This document shows, one piece after another, positions 8,645-20,109 of a DNA stretch of 64,000 nt. Source of the DNA: Cohnella sp. WQ 127256 (GTDB taxonomy: Bacteria; Bacillota; Bacilli; Paenibacillales; Paenibacillaceae); NCBI RefSeq assembly GCF_024519285.1, contig NZ_JAMZCY010000001.1, forward strand, positions 62,001 to 126,000, read 5' to 3'. The notes under the pieces were generated by a model. It was not told the DNA's origin. It ran no database searches and saw nothing but the letters and a program-made list of their open reading frames with translations. The position numbers and the translations under genes were made by a program. Numbering within the stretch: position 1 is the stretch's first letter; each line of letters opens with the position of its first letter.

Positions 8645-9980
8645 TGAATTGGATTTACTTCTTAAAGACGGCGGGACAGCCATGCCGTTAAGCTTACCAT
8701 CTATCGTGGCTAATCGCATTGAAAATACGCTACATACCTTACCAGACAGAAGAGCGATTGAAAGCAGAACAAAACGGATTCGCAGATTGGCGCTTATGGC
8801 GGCATCCATCACAATTGTCGGAGGGACGCTCGCAAGCTACTTCCTTTTCTCACGGGATCAACAATCAGATATAGCGAGTTTACCGCAGCATAATCGTTTA
8901 GATTATCAATCCGAGCTCATTGGGACTCCCATGATGGGGTCGCTACTCGAAGATTCGGTTGTGAATAAAGACGGACCGAGCGTAACAGACCAAGGAATTA
9001 CGCTAATGATAAGAGACGTTACGTATGACGGATACGAGGTGGCGATAAGATATTCCGTTAAATCGGACAAGGAAATAGACGGATTCTCGATGGATGCGAG
9101 CTTGGCCATGGATACTAAGGAAATTGGGAGAGTGGGGTATGCTACCTCGGATGAACCGGGGAACTTAAATCATCGTTACGAGAAATACGATTCTAATCAA
9201 TACGAAGGAGTCATGGGGACATGGAAGCTAGCTTACTCGGATTATCTTCCTCGGTCGTTCCACCTGAAAGTAAATGCCACCAGTATTGGAGGCCAAGTGG
9301 GGAAGTGGGCGTTGGATATTCCGGTAACTGTAACCTCTGACACGACTATGATTCGTCCCGCCCTGCTGAAGACATCCAAAGAGGGTACCCTTAAAGTAAA
9401 TAGATTGATTCTCTCGCGCGTGTCTACTCAATTCTCGTTTAACTTCGAAGCGGGGGCCTTAGGCGAACAATCTTGGGTAGGGGTAGAGGTGACCGACGAC
9501 AAGGGCTTTCATTACGGAAGTCACATCTCGAGAAGCGCCGATGACCTAAATTATATGGATCTACTCCCAGTGACTGATCAAGCAAAAACACTGATTATTC
9601 GTCCTTTCTACGACGACTTCCGGAACAATAAGCAAGTTGAACTGGAGGATCACTTTCATACTCTTTTAGTGACACAACCGACAGTGGAAGAACCTTTAAT
9701 TCTACCAATTGGAGAAGCAGGGCAATTGGAAATTACAGGAATCGAATACTTGGCTGACAAGACGGTCGTTTATACGAAGCAGCCCAATACAAGTGGAGCA
9801 GGGTTTGCCATCCAAGACGATAAGGGAAACCTGATACCGATTATTACATTGGCAATTGGGGGGGCGACTGAATTCAAACCTTTCTCACGGGATACCCCTG
9901 TGACGTTCCTTACTCGACCGATGTATCCGAGAACCTATATCCCTGAGTTAGAGGCGCGCATCGACCTCCCGCAACCCTAA
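8634..9980 (+). CDS. DUF4179-type membrane protein, probable anti-sigma factor
   Basis: This 448-residue protein is predicted to hold the sigma factor inactive at the membrane. The first about 55 residues are cytosolic and basic toward the end (RTKRIRR), one membrane helix follows at about residues 55-75 (LALMAASITIVGG), and the rest is a large extracellular domain typical of DUF4179 proteins. I chose ATG 8634, with AGGGGAG 7 nt upstream, over a TTG 6 nt earlier. It overlaps the sigma gene. What the outside domain senses is unknown. The anti-sigma role is inferred from gene order and topology. Confidence 0.82.
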   Translation: MSSNELDLLLKDGGTAMPLSLPSIVANRIENTLHTLPDRRAIESRTKRIRRLALMAASITIVGGTLASYFLFSRDQQSDIASLPQHNRLDYQSELIGTPMMGSLLEDSVVNKDGPSVTDQGITLMIRDVTYDGYEVAIRYSVKSDKEIDGFSMDASLAMDTKEIGRVGYATSDEPGNLNHRYEKYDSNQYEGVMGTWKLAYSDYLPRSFHLKVNATSIGGQVGKWALDIPVTVTSDTTMIRPALLKTSKEGTLKVNRLILSRVSTQFSFNFEAGALGEQSWVGVEVTDDKGFHYGSHISRSADDLNYMDLLPVTDQAKTLIIRPFYDDFRNNKQVELEDHFHTLLVTQPTVEEPLILPIGEAGQLEITGIEYLADKTVVYTKQPNTSGAGFAIQDDKGNLIPIITLAIGGATEFKPFSRDTPVTFLTRPMYPRTYIPELEARIDLPQP

Positions 9981-10029
9981 CTATGATATAATGTAGCCAT
10001 AATGTTGGGGTAGAGGAGATCAGCAAGAG

Positions 10030-10602
10030 ATGGAAAAACCTGTTGCATTAAGGGAATGGGCTGTAGCCGTGAAGGCACTGGAGGAAGGTCGTCAGGTCAT
10101 CGTCCTGCGCAAAGGCGGCATAGCCGAGGAGACTAAGGAATTCAAGCTTGAGAGCCCGAAGTTCTATTTATTCCCCTCGTTCGAGCATCAAAGGTCGAAC
10201 CTGGTTAAACCTGAGGTAAGCGACTTGGTGAGTTTGACAGCTGCTGAAGCTGCGGAATTAACGGATGAAGTACGTATTACTTCTTATGCTGAAGTCATAG
10301 AGGATATTGAAATTACAGACGTTGAGACGCTACGGAAGTTGGATAATCTGCACATCTGGACGGAAGACTATGCTGAAGAACGGTTGAAGTGGAAAAAGAC
10401 AAAACCGCTTCACGTATTAATTTTACGGGTATATAAGTTAGAAACCCCACAAATCATTCCCATGCGGGAAAGCTATGGGGGTTGTAAATCTTGGCATGAG
10501 CTAGAAGACGTTTTATCCGTACCGATGAATCCGGTATTGAGTGAGAATGCCTTTGGAGTGCAGGTCGAAGCGGTACGAAATCAAATTAATAGCTCAAAAT
10601 AA
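10030..10602 (+). CDS. DUF1802 family protein
   Basis: This 190-residue soluble protein matches the DUF1802 pattern: an N-terminal LREWAVAVKALEEGRQVIVLRKGGI block, then KFYLFPSFEHQ, and a C-terminal SWHELE helix. Members are short cytosolic proteins of unknown function; an HTH-like or nuclease-like role has not been shown to my knowledge. It is preceded by GGGGTAGAGGAG about 10 nt upstream and followed by a good terminator, so it appears to be transcribed alone. A possible -10 (TATAATG) lies just upstream at about 9985. Confidence 0.85.
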   Translation: MEKPVALREWAVAVKALEEGRQVIVLRKGGIAEETKEFKLESPKFYLFPSFEHQRSNLVKPEVSDLVSLTAAEAAELTDEVRITSYAEVIEDIEITDVETLRKLDNLHIWTEDYAEERLKWKKTKPLHVLILRVYKLETPQIIPMRESYGGCKSWHELEDVLSVPMNPVLSENAFGVQVEAVRNQINSSK

Positions 10603-10609
10603 AATCATT

Positions 10610-10654
10610 CCGGACCTCATTTCCTAAGCAGGAAAAGGCCCGGTTTGCTTTTTT
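10610..10654 (+). terminator. terminator after the DUF1802 gene
   Basis: An interrupted stem (CCGG-CCT-TTCCT paired with AGGAA-AGG-CCGG) spans 10610-10643 and is followed by TTTGCTTTTTT. Confidence 0.8.
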
Positions 10655-10679
10655 AATGTAACTTTCATAAAATTGTTAT

Positions 10680-10716
10680 TGAGAATCATTGAGAATCAAA
10701 TTAAAATGATTATAAA
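10680..10716 (+). promoter_or_regulatory. suf operon promoter with overlapping Fur-like direct repeat
   Basis: A sigma-A promoter can be read as TTGAGA (10689-10694), a 16-nt spacer, and TATAAA (10711-10716). The -35 is embedded in two overlapping TGAGAATCA units (10680-10698), which resemble Fur-type half sites (TGATAAT-like). Overlap of operator and -35 suits repression under iron-replete conditions. The binding protein is inferred. Confidence 0.55.
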
Positions 10717-10766
10717 GAAGGATTTATTATTAAGGTAAATCCACATAGAAACTTGGAGGTAAGAGA

Positions 10767-11546
10767 ATGTCTACTCAATTCGAAATTCAAGGGCTAAAGT
10801 CGTCCATAGAGGGCAAAGAAATATTAAAAGGGATCGACCTTAAAATTAAAGGTGGCGAAGTTCATGCCATCATGGGACCAAACGGTACAGGTAAAAGTAC
10901 GTTGGCTTCCGCACTTATGGGTCACCCTAAATATGAAGTGACTGACGGTTCCGTTACGCTTAACGGCGAAGACGTACTAGATATGGGAGTGGACGAGCGT
11001 GCACGCGCAGGTCTGTTCTTGGCGATGCAATACCCTAGCGAAATCACGGGAGTAACGAACGCTGACTTCTTGCGTAGCGCAATTAATGCTCGTCGTGGAG
11101 AAGGCAACGAGATTTCCCTTATTAAATTTGTTCGTCAAATGGAAGGTAAGATGAAGGAACTTGAGATGAACCCTGAGTTCATGCATCGTTATCTGAACGA
11201 AGGCTTCTCCGGTGGCGAGAAGAAACGTAACGAAATTTTGCAAATGTTGCTGCTCGAGCCTAAGCTCGTTATTCTAGATGAAATTGACTCCGGTCTTGAT
11301 ATCGATGCTCTTCGCATCGTTGCTGAAGGCGTTAACGCTATGCGTTCTGAAGATCGCGGATTTCTAATCATTACTCACTATCAGCGTTTGCTTAACTATA
11401 TTACTCCTGATTTCGTACACGTTATGATGCAAGGTCGTATTGTTAAATCCGGTGGACCAGAGCTGGCAACGCGACTGGAAGCGGAAGGCTATGATTGGGT
11501 TAAAGAAGAATTGGGCATCGTCGACGAGACCGTCGGCCAAGCTTAA
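10767..11546 (+). CDS. sufC: Fe-S cluster assembly ATPase SufC
   Basis: This 259-residue cytosolic ABC-type ATPase powers the SufBCD scaffold for Fe-S cluster assembly. The Walker A motif is GPNGTGKST at about residue 38, the signature is [10 protein letters not shown] at about 148, and Walker B is [12 protein letters not shown]. Length matches SufC. It is the first gene of a sufCDSUB operon, the standard Firmicute order, with TTGGAGGTAAG before the ATG and a promoter with a Fur-like site 50-90 nt upstream. Confidence 0.97.
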   Translation: MSTQFEIQGLKSSIEGKEILKGIDLKIKGGEVHAIMGPNGTGKSTLASALMGHPKYEVTDGSVTLNGEDVLDMGVDERARAGLFLAMQYPSEITGVTNADFLRSAINARRGEGNEISLIKFVRQMEGKMKELEMNPEFMHRYLNEGFSGGEKKRNEILQMLLLEPKLVILDEIDSGLDIDALRIVAEGVNAMRSEDRGFLIITHYQRLLNYITPDFVHVMMQGRIVKSGGPELATRLEAEGYDWVKEELGIVDETVGQA

Positions 11547-11565
11547 AGAAGGGGGAATAGCATTC

Positions 11566-14535
<2,970 letters not shown>

Positions 14536-14553
14536 ACAAGGAGGTTGACGATT

Positions 14554-15951
14554 ATGGCTAAGCAAATGCCCGATATGGAAGAGTACAAGTACGGGTTTCG
14601 CGATGAACATAAGGCTATTTTCCAATCCGGTAAAGGCTTGACGGAAGAAATCGTTCGCACGATTTCGGAGATGAAGGGTGAACCGGAATTTATGCTTAAA
14701 TTCCGCTTGAAAGCATTGGAGCAATTCCGTAAGATGGAAATGCCTCAATGGGGTGGAAACATGGATGATCTGGATTTCGAAGAGATCCAGTATTATGTGA
14801 AGCCGTCCGAGCGACAAGGGAAAACATGGGAAGAAGTACCGGAAGAAATCAAGGCAACATTCGACAAGCTTGGTATTCCGGAAGCAGAACAGAAGTTCCT
14901 TGCTGGTGTATCCGCTCAGTATGAATCTGAGGTTGTATACCACAGCATGCAAGAGGATCTGGAGAAGCAAGGTGTTATCTTCATGGATACTGACAGTGCA
15001 ATCCGTGAGCATCCAGAACTGTTCAAGGAATATTTCGCTACCGTTATCCCACCAACAGATAACAAGTTTGCTGCATTGAACAGTGCGGTATGGTCCGGAG
15101 GCAGCTTTATCTACGTGCCTAAGGGCGTACAATGTACGGTTCCATTACAAGCTTACTTCCGTATTAATTCCGAGAATATGGGTCAATTCGAGCGTACGTT
15201 GATCATCGCCGACGAAGGCAGCTCCGTACACTACGTTGAAGGGTGCACAGCGCCTGTATACAGCACGAACTCACTTCATAGTGCAGTTGTTGAGATCATC
15301 GTTAAGAAGGACGCACGCGTCCGTTACACGACGATTCAGAACTGGGCGCCTAACATCTACAACCTTGTTACAAAGCGTGCGGTTGCAGAAGAGAACGCGA
15401 CGATGGAATGGGTTGATGGTAACATCGGCTCTAAGCTGACGATGAAATACCCAGCGGTTGTTCTGAAAGGCCGTGGAGCTAAAGGTATGGTTCTTTCCAT
15501 CGCAGTTGCTGGTAAAGGCCAGCATCAAGATGCTGGAGCTAAGATGATTCACTTGGCACCAGATACGAGCTCAACGATCGTTTCTAAGTCGATCTCCAAG
15601 CATGGCGGTAAAGTTACGTATCGTGGTCTTGCATCCTTTGGACGCAACGCTGAAGGCGCGAAGTCGAACATCAAGTGTGATACTCTTATCCTTGATGATC
15701 AGTCAACAAGCGATACAATTCCTTATAACGAGATCATGAACGATAACATTACGTTGGAGCATGAAGCAACTGTATCCAAAGTATCAGAAGATCAATTGTT
15801 CTATCTGATGAGCCGCGGACTTACAGATGCCGAAGCGACGCAAATGATCGTAATGGGCTTCATCGAGCCATTCACTAAAGAACTTCCAATGGAATATGCG
15901 GTTGAGATGAACCGTCTTATTAAATTCGAGATGGAAGGCAGTATAGGTTAA
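14554..15951 (+). CDS. sufB: Fe-S cluster assembly protein SufB
   Basis: This 465-residue protein is the main scaffold on which the new Fe-S cluster forms. It has the family's N-terminal EYKYGFRDE region, the beta-helix with [18 protein letters not shown], and the C-terminal [27 protein letters not shown] block. ATG 14554 has CAAGGAGG 9 nt upstream; a TTG 9 nt earlier overlaps that site. It is the last gene of sufCDSUB and is followed by a terminator. Confidence 0.97.
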   Translation: MAKQMPDMEEYKYGFRDEHKAIFQSGKGLTEEIVRTISEMKGEPEFMLKFRLKALEQFRKMEMPQWGGNMDDLDFEEIQYYVKPSERQGKTWEEVPEEIKATFDKLGIPEAEQKFLAGVSAQYESEVVYHSMQEDLEKQGVIFMDTDSAIREHPELFKEYFATVIPPTDNKFAALNSAVWSGGSFIYVPKGVQCTVPLQAYFRINSENMGQFERTLIIADEGSSVHYVEGCTAPVYSTNSLHSAVVEIIVKKDARVRYTTIQNWAPNIYNLVTKRAVAEENATMEWVDGNIGSKLTMKYPAVVLKGRGAKGMVLSIAVAGKGQHQDAGAKMIHLAPDTSSTIVSKSISKHGGKVTYRGLASFGRNAEGAKSNIKCDTLILDDQSTSDTIPYNEIMNDNITLEHEATVSKVSEDQLFYLMSRGLTDAEATQMIVMGFIEPFTKELPMEYAVEMNRLIKFEMEGSIG

Positions 15952-16027
15952 GCTTACGGATGAGGGATGGCGTATGACCGTACCCCTTCGGATGCAAGGA
16001 TTAGGTAAAGGTAACAAGTAATCAATC

Positions 16028-16059
16028 GCCTGGAGACTACAGTTTCCAGGCTTTTTTTG
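16028..16059 (+). terminator. suf operon terminator
   Basis: GCCTGGA pairs with TCCAGGC around a short loop and is followed by TTTTTTTG. Confidence 0.88.
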
Positions 16060-16081
16060 TTATAGGTAAGGGAACATTTCC

Positions 16082-16192
16082 TTACCTTATCTTTCTTCGA
16101 TTATGCATACTTGAAAGTGCTAATCCAATAAGTATAAAGACCAAGAGGATAAAAATAACAAGTACAATTAAGCCAACAACTGAAATGCCCAT
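16082..16192 (-). CDS. 36-residue single-helix membrane peptide
   Basis: The peptide is one long hydrophobic helix (VGLIVLVIFILLVFILIGLAL) with a basic tail (HNRRKIR), so it should sit in the membrane with the C-terminus inside. AAGGACGGTGAT precedes the ATG. It lies just downstream of a terminator that ends the neighbouring YjcZ-like gene, so it depends on read-through or its own promoter. The neighbours suggest a sporulation role, but I do not recognise a family. Small size keeps confidence moderate. Confidence 0.5.
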   Translation of the reverse strand: MGISVVGLIVLVIFILLVFILIGLALSSMHNRRKIR

Positions 16193-16223
16193 TTAATCAC
16201 CGTCCTTATGATGTTTAGATTTC

Positions 16224-16259
16224 AAAAAAACCCCGCCAACCTCAAATAGCTTGGCGGGG
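16224..16259 (-). terminator. terminator of the small YjcZ-like gene
   Basis: CCCCGCCAA and TTGGCGGGG form a perfect 9-bp stem with an 11-nt loop; on the minus strand it is followed by TTTTTTTG. Confidence 0.88.
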
Positions 16260-16310
16260 CACATAAGCATTCTTTTTCATATTCTCGATTTAAGGGTGAG
16301 GTAATAATAC

Positions 16311-16388
16311 TTAGTAGCCGTGGTGTCCGGCTTTTAAGATGATAACCAACAGAATGAAAAGAACAAGTACGAATGCAGCTGCTTGCAT
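16311..16388 (-). CDS. YjcZ-like small sporulation protein (25 aa)
   Basis: The 25-residue product is a single hydrophobic helix (AAAFVLVLFILLVIIL) followed by KAGHHGY, which fits the tiny YjcZ-type sporulation membrane proteins of Bacillales (core VLFILLVII). GGTGGTGAT lies 4 nt before the ATG. A sigma-K-like promoter lies 45-75 nt upstream and a strong terminator follows, so this is a complete one-gene unit. Family assignment rests on the short core motif only. Confidence 0.7.
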   Translation of the reverse strand: MQAAAFVLVLFILLVIILKAGHHGY

Positions 16389-16431
16389 GTATATCACCAC
16401 CAATGTAAATTGTGAATGTTTATCACATTAA

Positions 16432-16462
16432 TAGTTTATGTAAGGATAAGCATACCGTCAGT
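16432..16462 (-). promoter_or_regulatory. sigma-K-like promoter, copy A
   Basis: On the minus strand the sequence reads GAC, 16 nt, then CATAAACTA, fitting the sigma-K pattern (AC at -35, CATAnnnTA at -10, 15-16 nt apart). The -35 side ACTGACGGTATGCTT is identical to copy B at 16911-16941. It would drive the YjcZ-like gene from about 37 nt upstream of its ATG. Confidence 0.65.
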
Positions 16463-16560
16463 ACTTCCACCTAGAATTAATGAATAATCCGCGAATGTAT
16501 CGCCATCTCTCAGGGGCTTCGGCTGGCAGTTTTTTAACACTTAATCTTATAATATGACAA

Positions 16561-16598
16561 ACATCCCCGCTGTATGGTCTGCGGGGATGTTGATTTTT
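16561..16598. terminator. terminator beyond the Phe-Glu repeat gene
   Basis: ACATCCCCGC and GCGGGGATGT form a perfect 10-bp stem with a 10-nt loop. T-rich sequence is present on the plus side (TTGATTTTT) and a shorter one on the minus side. It lies after the stop of the minus-strand gene at 16609, which is the likely user. Confidence 0.7.
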
Positions 16599-16608
16599 GC
16601 GAGTCTGT

Positions 16609-16878
16609 TTACAAGAAATCTCGGAAGCCTCTTCTAAAGAAAAAAGGTGACTCAAATCGTTCGAATGGCTCAAATGGTTCAAAACGTTCAAATGGTTCAA
16701 AGCGTTCAAAGCGTTCGAAGGGCTCAAAACCGAATCCAAACGGAAAAAATGCATTTGTACGCACAGGTTTTACGGTTTTAAGCTTTCTTGTACTTGTAGG
16801 GACATTCTTCTGATTTTTATTTTTGTTTGAGTTTCTGTGAATAGATTTTGTTTTCAGATGTTTTTTTGGAACTGCCAT
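16609..16878 (-). CDS. small basic protein with Phe-Glu-x tandem repeat, probable spore protein
   Basis: This 89-residue protein has a very basic first half (KKHLKTK, HRNSNKNKNQKN, RKLKTVKPVR) and, at residues 51-77, nine tandem Phe-Glu-Pro/Arg/Ser triplets, ending in PFFFRRGFRDFL. AAGGTGGTGAAC lies just before the ATG. A sigma-K-like promoter, nearly the same as that of the neighbouring tiny gene, lies about 35-65 nt upstream, so late mother-cell expression is inferred. I know no family with this repeat. The plus strand also has an open frame here, but without a ribosome site. Confidence 0.65.
   Translation of the reverse strand: MAVPKKHLKTKSIHRNSNKNKNQKNVPTSTRKLKTVKPVRTNAFFPFGFGFEPFERFERFEPFERFEPFEPFERFESPFFFRRGFRDFL
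16648..16728 (-). repeat. 9-nt tandem repeat encoding Phe-Glu-x, nine copies
   Basis: Nine consecutive 9-nt units (consensus TTYGAACSN on the minus strand) encode FEP, FER, FER, FEP, FER, FEP, FEP, FER, FES. Third codon positions vary while Phe and Glu are kept, which argues for selection on the protein. Confidence 0.8.
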
Positions 16879-16910
16879 ATGTTCACCACCTTCCTACAGA
16901 TTCCCATTCG

Positions 16911-16941
16911 TATTATATGAATGGAAAAGCATACCGTCAGT
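16911..16941 (-). promoter_or_regulatory. sigma-K-like promoter, copy B
   Basis: On the minus strand: GAC, 16 nt, then CATATAATA. The -35 side ACTGACGGTATGCTT is the same as copy A. It would start transcription about 25-30 nt before the start codon at 16878. Confidence 0.65.
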
Positions 16942-17054
16942 GCATTCACACAGGTCCATCAGTAATCCGCATATATACAATAAATACTATGGGATCCGAA
17001 TAATTGGGTTATTGATATTATAAGAATTGAACCATAAAGAACAAGATATTACTT

Positions 17055-17091
17055 ATGCGCGTCCGAGTTTCTCGGATACGCATTTTTTTTC
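17055..17091 (+). terminator. intrinsic terminator in the region before the deacetylase gene
   Basis: ATGCG-TCCGA pairs with TCGGA-CGCAT around a 5-nt loop and is followed by TTTTTTTT. No plus-strand gene lies immediately upstream, so it ends either a short RNA or a leader of the next gene. The rest of 16942-17054 shows nothing recognisable. Confidence 0.7.
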
Positions 17092-17158
17092 TATTTAAGT
17101 CCATAATAATAGCTGTTATTTACCGACACTTATGAAATATTTGCAGGGGGTTATAGGT

Positions 17159-17941
17159 TTGGCATGGAAATTAAGCTCAGCACTGATGCTATCGTTTGCA
17201 GGTTTGTTGTTAACAACGGGATTTACGGTTCAGCCAGTCAATAAGACACGAAAGGACTACGAAGCGACCGGGGATATTGTCTGGGAAGTACCTATGAAAG
17301 AAAAACTAATTGCTTTAACCTTTGACGATGGCCCTAGTCCAAGAACAACACCTATGATATTGGATTTGTTAGCTCGTAATGAAGCTAAGGCTACATTTTT
17401 CGTAGTCGGTAAAAGAGTTGAGCAATTTCCAGACGTGATCAAGCGAGAGGCATTGGAAGGACACGAAGTTGCGAATCATACATATAGTCATATTTATTTT
17501 AACCGTCAGGTAAGTGCGGTTAAAATTACAGATGAGCTTGCGCGAACACAAAAAATGATTACGGATCTAACAGGGCAAAATTGTCAGTGGTTCCGGCCGC
17601 CGGGCGGTTTTTTTAATGATAAGGTTATTTATACGGCGAGGAAGAATGGATATACATTGGTTCTGTGGTCTTGGCATCAGGACACTAAGGATTGGAGTAC
17701 GCCAGGTGTAGATAAAATCGTAAATAAAGTACTGAATAACCTGAGGAACGGGGATATTGTCTTATTGCATGACCATATCAATGGCTCCTTACAAACTGTA
17801 CGTGCTCTGGAGAAAATATTGCCTGAATTGAAGAAACGAGGATACACAATGGTCACTGTTACTGAATTGCTGCGCCACAAAAAGCCGAAAACACAATTAA
17901 GTATAATCGAGGAGACGAAACGTCATCCTATTGGAAAATAA
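17159..17941 (+). CDS. polysaccharide deacetylase (NodB domain)
   Basis: This 260-residue protein would deacetylate peptidoglycan or a similar polymer outside the membrane. It has an N-terminal membrane or signal helix (SSALMLSFAGLLLTTG) and a NodB domain from about residue 50: TFDDGPSP (catalytic and metal Asp), NHTYSH (metal His), WFRPPGG, and LLHDH near the end. TTG 17159 is preferred because AGGGGG ends 8 nt before it; an in-frame ATG at 17132 lacks a site. It could be a PdaB-like sporulation enzyme or a vegetative PgdA-type one; sequence does not decide. The NlpC/P60 gene follows 30 nt later. Confidence 0.88.
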   Translation: MAWKLSSALMLSFAGLLLTTGFTVQPVNKTRKDYEATGDIVWEVPMKEKLIALTFDDGPSPRTTPMILDLLARNEAKATFFVVGKRVEQFPDVIKREALEGHEVANHTYSHIYFNRQVSAVKITDELARTQKMITDLTGQNCQWFRPPGGFFNDKVIYTARKNGYTLVLWSWHQDTKDWSTPGVDKIVNKVLNNLRNGDIVLLHDHINGSLQTVRALEKILPELKKRGYTMVTVTELLRHKKPKTQLSIIEETKRHPIGK

Positions 17942-17971
17942 CAAATCTGAGGAAGGTGGGGACTCATTGTT

Positions 17972-18943
17972 ATGAAGCGAATGCGCAACATATTTATATC
18001 ACTGATGCTCGTCTTAATGTTGTTGACTGGCTGCGGGAATCAGACGGGCAACACTATGAAATCAAGACAGTATACCAGTCCGGTGAAAGTACAGTCGAAT
18101 GGGAAAAGCGCGGCAGATTTGACGGAGGGCCGTCATATTGTATCCATTCATCAACTTCAAAACACGGCTTATGTATCTTTGGATGACCTCACACAAGCAA
18201 CTGGTTATCATGGGGCTTGGCTTCATGATGGTACTTATGGGGTAGGGGATTATGATGCTGTGTGGGTATTCAGAACAGGGCAAGCCTCGGTGTCGGTCGC
18301 TGGAAAGAAGGTTCAAATGCCTGCAGCGGCGATCAAAGAAGGAGACAAGCTCTTCATGCCTGTTTCCGGATTGAAGAAGCTGTTCGGTGATGTTACGGTT
18401 TTCACTGTGGAAACGGATGATGTGGCTTTCTTTCCGAAACCGTCGCCTAATGAAACAGGAGTAGCCGGTCAACACCTGGACTTCTCCGACGCAAAGCCTA
18501 CGAAGCCAGCAATGGCAAGATTAGCAGCAGGTGGCGAAGCAGATACGGCACAAGAGCAATCCGTATTAACCTTTGCTAAGAAGTTTCTAGGAATTAAATA
18601 CGTGTTCGGTACAGGCACATACGAGCAAACAAAAAGCTTTGATTGCTCCTCATTCACTCAGTATGTATTCAACCAATTTGGGATCGAATTGCCGAGAGTA
18701 GCGAGGCAGCAAGCAGAAAAAGGGAAATATGTTGAACGGGATAAACTTCAAATCGGCGATTTGCTGTTCTTCTATGTTCCAGGGCGATTCAAGAGTAATG
18801 AGGCGGTTGGGCATGTTGGTATTTATATCGGTGACGGGAACATGATTCATGCATCTCCCAAACCGAAGGATGGCGTTCAAGTGACTCCGATAAACAAAAC
18901 CTATTGGAAGGACACTTTCCTATACGCTAAGAGGTTTTTGTGA
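17972..18943 (+). CDS. NlpC/P60 family lipoprotein peptidase
   Basis: This 323-residue protein has a lipoprotein signal ending in LTGC (Cys 21), a middle part (about residues 50-150) that resembles the copper-amine-oxidase-N stalk domain found in Paenibacillus envelope proteins, and a C-terminal NlpC/P60 domain. The catalytic Cys is in FDCSSFTQYVF and the His in VGHVGIYIGDG, with a further His in MIHASPK. It would cut peptide cross-links of the cell wall. GGAAGGTGGGG lies upstream of the ATG. It follows the deacetylase, so the two may act on the same wall. Confidence 0.92.
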   Translation: MKRMRNIFISLMLVLMLLTGCGNQTGNTMKSRQYTSPVKVQSNGKSAADLTEGRHIVSIHQLQNTAYVSLDDLTQATGYHGAWLHDGTYGVGDYDAVWVFRTGQASVSVAGKKVQMPAAAIKEGDKLFMPVSGLKKLFGDVTVFTVETDDVAFFPKPSPNETGVAGQHLDFSDAKPTKPAMARLAAGGEADTAQEQSVLTFAKKFLGIKYVFGTGTYEQTKSFDCSSFTQYVFNQFGIELPRVARQQAEKGKYVERDKLQIGDLLFFYVPGRFKSNEAVGHVGIYIGDGNMIHASPKPKDGVQVTPINKTYWKDTFLYAKRFL

Positions 18944-18951
18944 GGTTATGA

Positions 18952-18996
18952 AAACAGGCAATTCCCAAATGCTTTGGGAATTGCCTGTTTATTTTA
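18952..18996. terminator. bidirectional terminator
   Basis: AAACAGGCAATTCCCAAA and its complement form an almost perfect 18-bp stem with a 3-4-nt loop and A/T flanks, between a plus-strand and a minus-strand gene end. Confidence 0.88.
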
Positions 18997-20046
18997 CATA
19001 TGAACATGATTGATTTCTTGATTTCGTTGTATGGATAAATCAATAAACTGATCCCCAACTTGAACAAGTGGGCGGAAAAAGTCTGTGGGATGCGTCATGA
19101 CGATCGTTCCGGATTCCCCTGTCGTAAGCTCAACCCTCTTGCCAATGAAGTTGGGCAACATATGACGAATAAATGTATGGGTGATATCAGGGTCAAGCTC
19201 CTGGAAGCTCAGATCGTACATTTTTCGCAAGACATGCAGTAAATCTTTTTTTTCACGGTACACTCGCGAAGAGATCATAGCGCTATATACATCTGCAACG
19301 GCAACCACTTTGGCCATAGGATGAATATCTTCTTTGCTGAGTCCATTGGGGTAGCCTGTGCCATCCATACGCTCATGGTGCTGCAAGGCAGCTAAAGCAA
19401 TGGAAGGATCTCCGAATGAGTTCTTCAGAATATCGTAACCAAACTGAGGATGATTTTTGATTTCATCAAATTCGTCATCCGTTAGCTTGGTAGGCTTGTT
19501 CAAGATGGCTTCAGCAATTTTACATTTACCGATATCGTGTAGAAATCCTGCTTTACCTGCAATGACGGTTTGTTCTTCGCTCCAACCTAACCATAGTGCT
19601 ATGTAATAGCTGAGCATGCCTACCTGGACAGAGTGCTGGTAAGTATAATCGTCTTGACTATTAAGCATGAGCAGTAAGGATACGACATCTCGCTCTGTAC
19701 GAAAATTATCGACAAGAGGCTGGAAGCTTTCTTTAACATCACCCTCGTAGATACGTCCTTCTATTAGAGCACGTTCGAACAATTGCTCTGCTCCAGCAAC
19801 AGCGTCTTGATAAAGAGGTCGAAGTAAAGGATTGTATGTAGGGGCAGGTTTATCTTCATTGACGATGGTTGGCACATCTCCGATACGCCACTCTATCTCA
19901 ATATAGTCTATTTGGTGCTGAAACAACCTTGATAGTTCTTTCTCATTTAAGATAGTTCCTTTGGAAAGGACATGTAATCCGAAGGAGTTGAAGGTATCCT
20001 CAGATAATTTGTCTCCGGATTTCACGTCGGTTATGTGAATTCTCAT
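18994..20046 (-). CDS. HD-GYP domain protein, probable c-di-GMP phosphodiesterase
   Basis: This 350-residue cytosolic protein has an N-terminal DUF3391-like region (residues 1-120) and an HD-GYP domain. The catalytic HD is in LHDIGKCKI, the HHE motif in ALQHHERMDG, and the GYP motif in GTGYPNGL, all intact. It would hydrolyse cyclic di-GMP. ATG 20046 has GAGGTG just upstream, whereas the TTG 15 nt earlier has none. A promoter with a catabolite-type palindrome lies about 65-95 nt upstream. A second protein of this kind starts at 25631. Confidence 0.9.
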   Translation of the reverse strand: MRIHITDVKSGDKLSEDTFNSFGLHVLSKGTILNEKELSRLFQHQIDYIEIEWRIGDVPTIVNEDKPAPTYNPLLRPLYQDAVAGAEQLFERALIEGRIYEGDVKESFQPLVDNFRTERDVVSLLLMLNSQDDYTYQHSVQVGMLSYYIALWLGWSEEQTVIAGKAGFLHDIGKCKIAEAILNKPTKLTDDEFDEIKNHPQFGYDILKNSFGDPSIALAALQHHERMDGTGYPNGLSKEDIHPMAKVVAVADVYSAMISSRVYREKKDLLHVLRKMYDLSFQELDPDITHTFIRHMLPNFIGKRVELTTGESGTIVMTHPTDFFRPLVQVGDQFIDLSIQRNQEINHVHM

Positions 20047-20109
20047 TTGGCACCTCGACAAGATATTCGAATGTTCGAGCGATTTCGATAAAAAAATCTA
20101 TTAACTTCT

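Noticed and set aside
16574..16813. Plus-strand open frame with Ser/Lys repeats (79 codons)
   Set aside because: No ribosome site; it is the complement of the minus-strand Phe-Glu repeat gene, which has both a ribosome site and a promoter.
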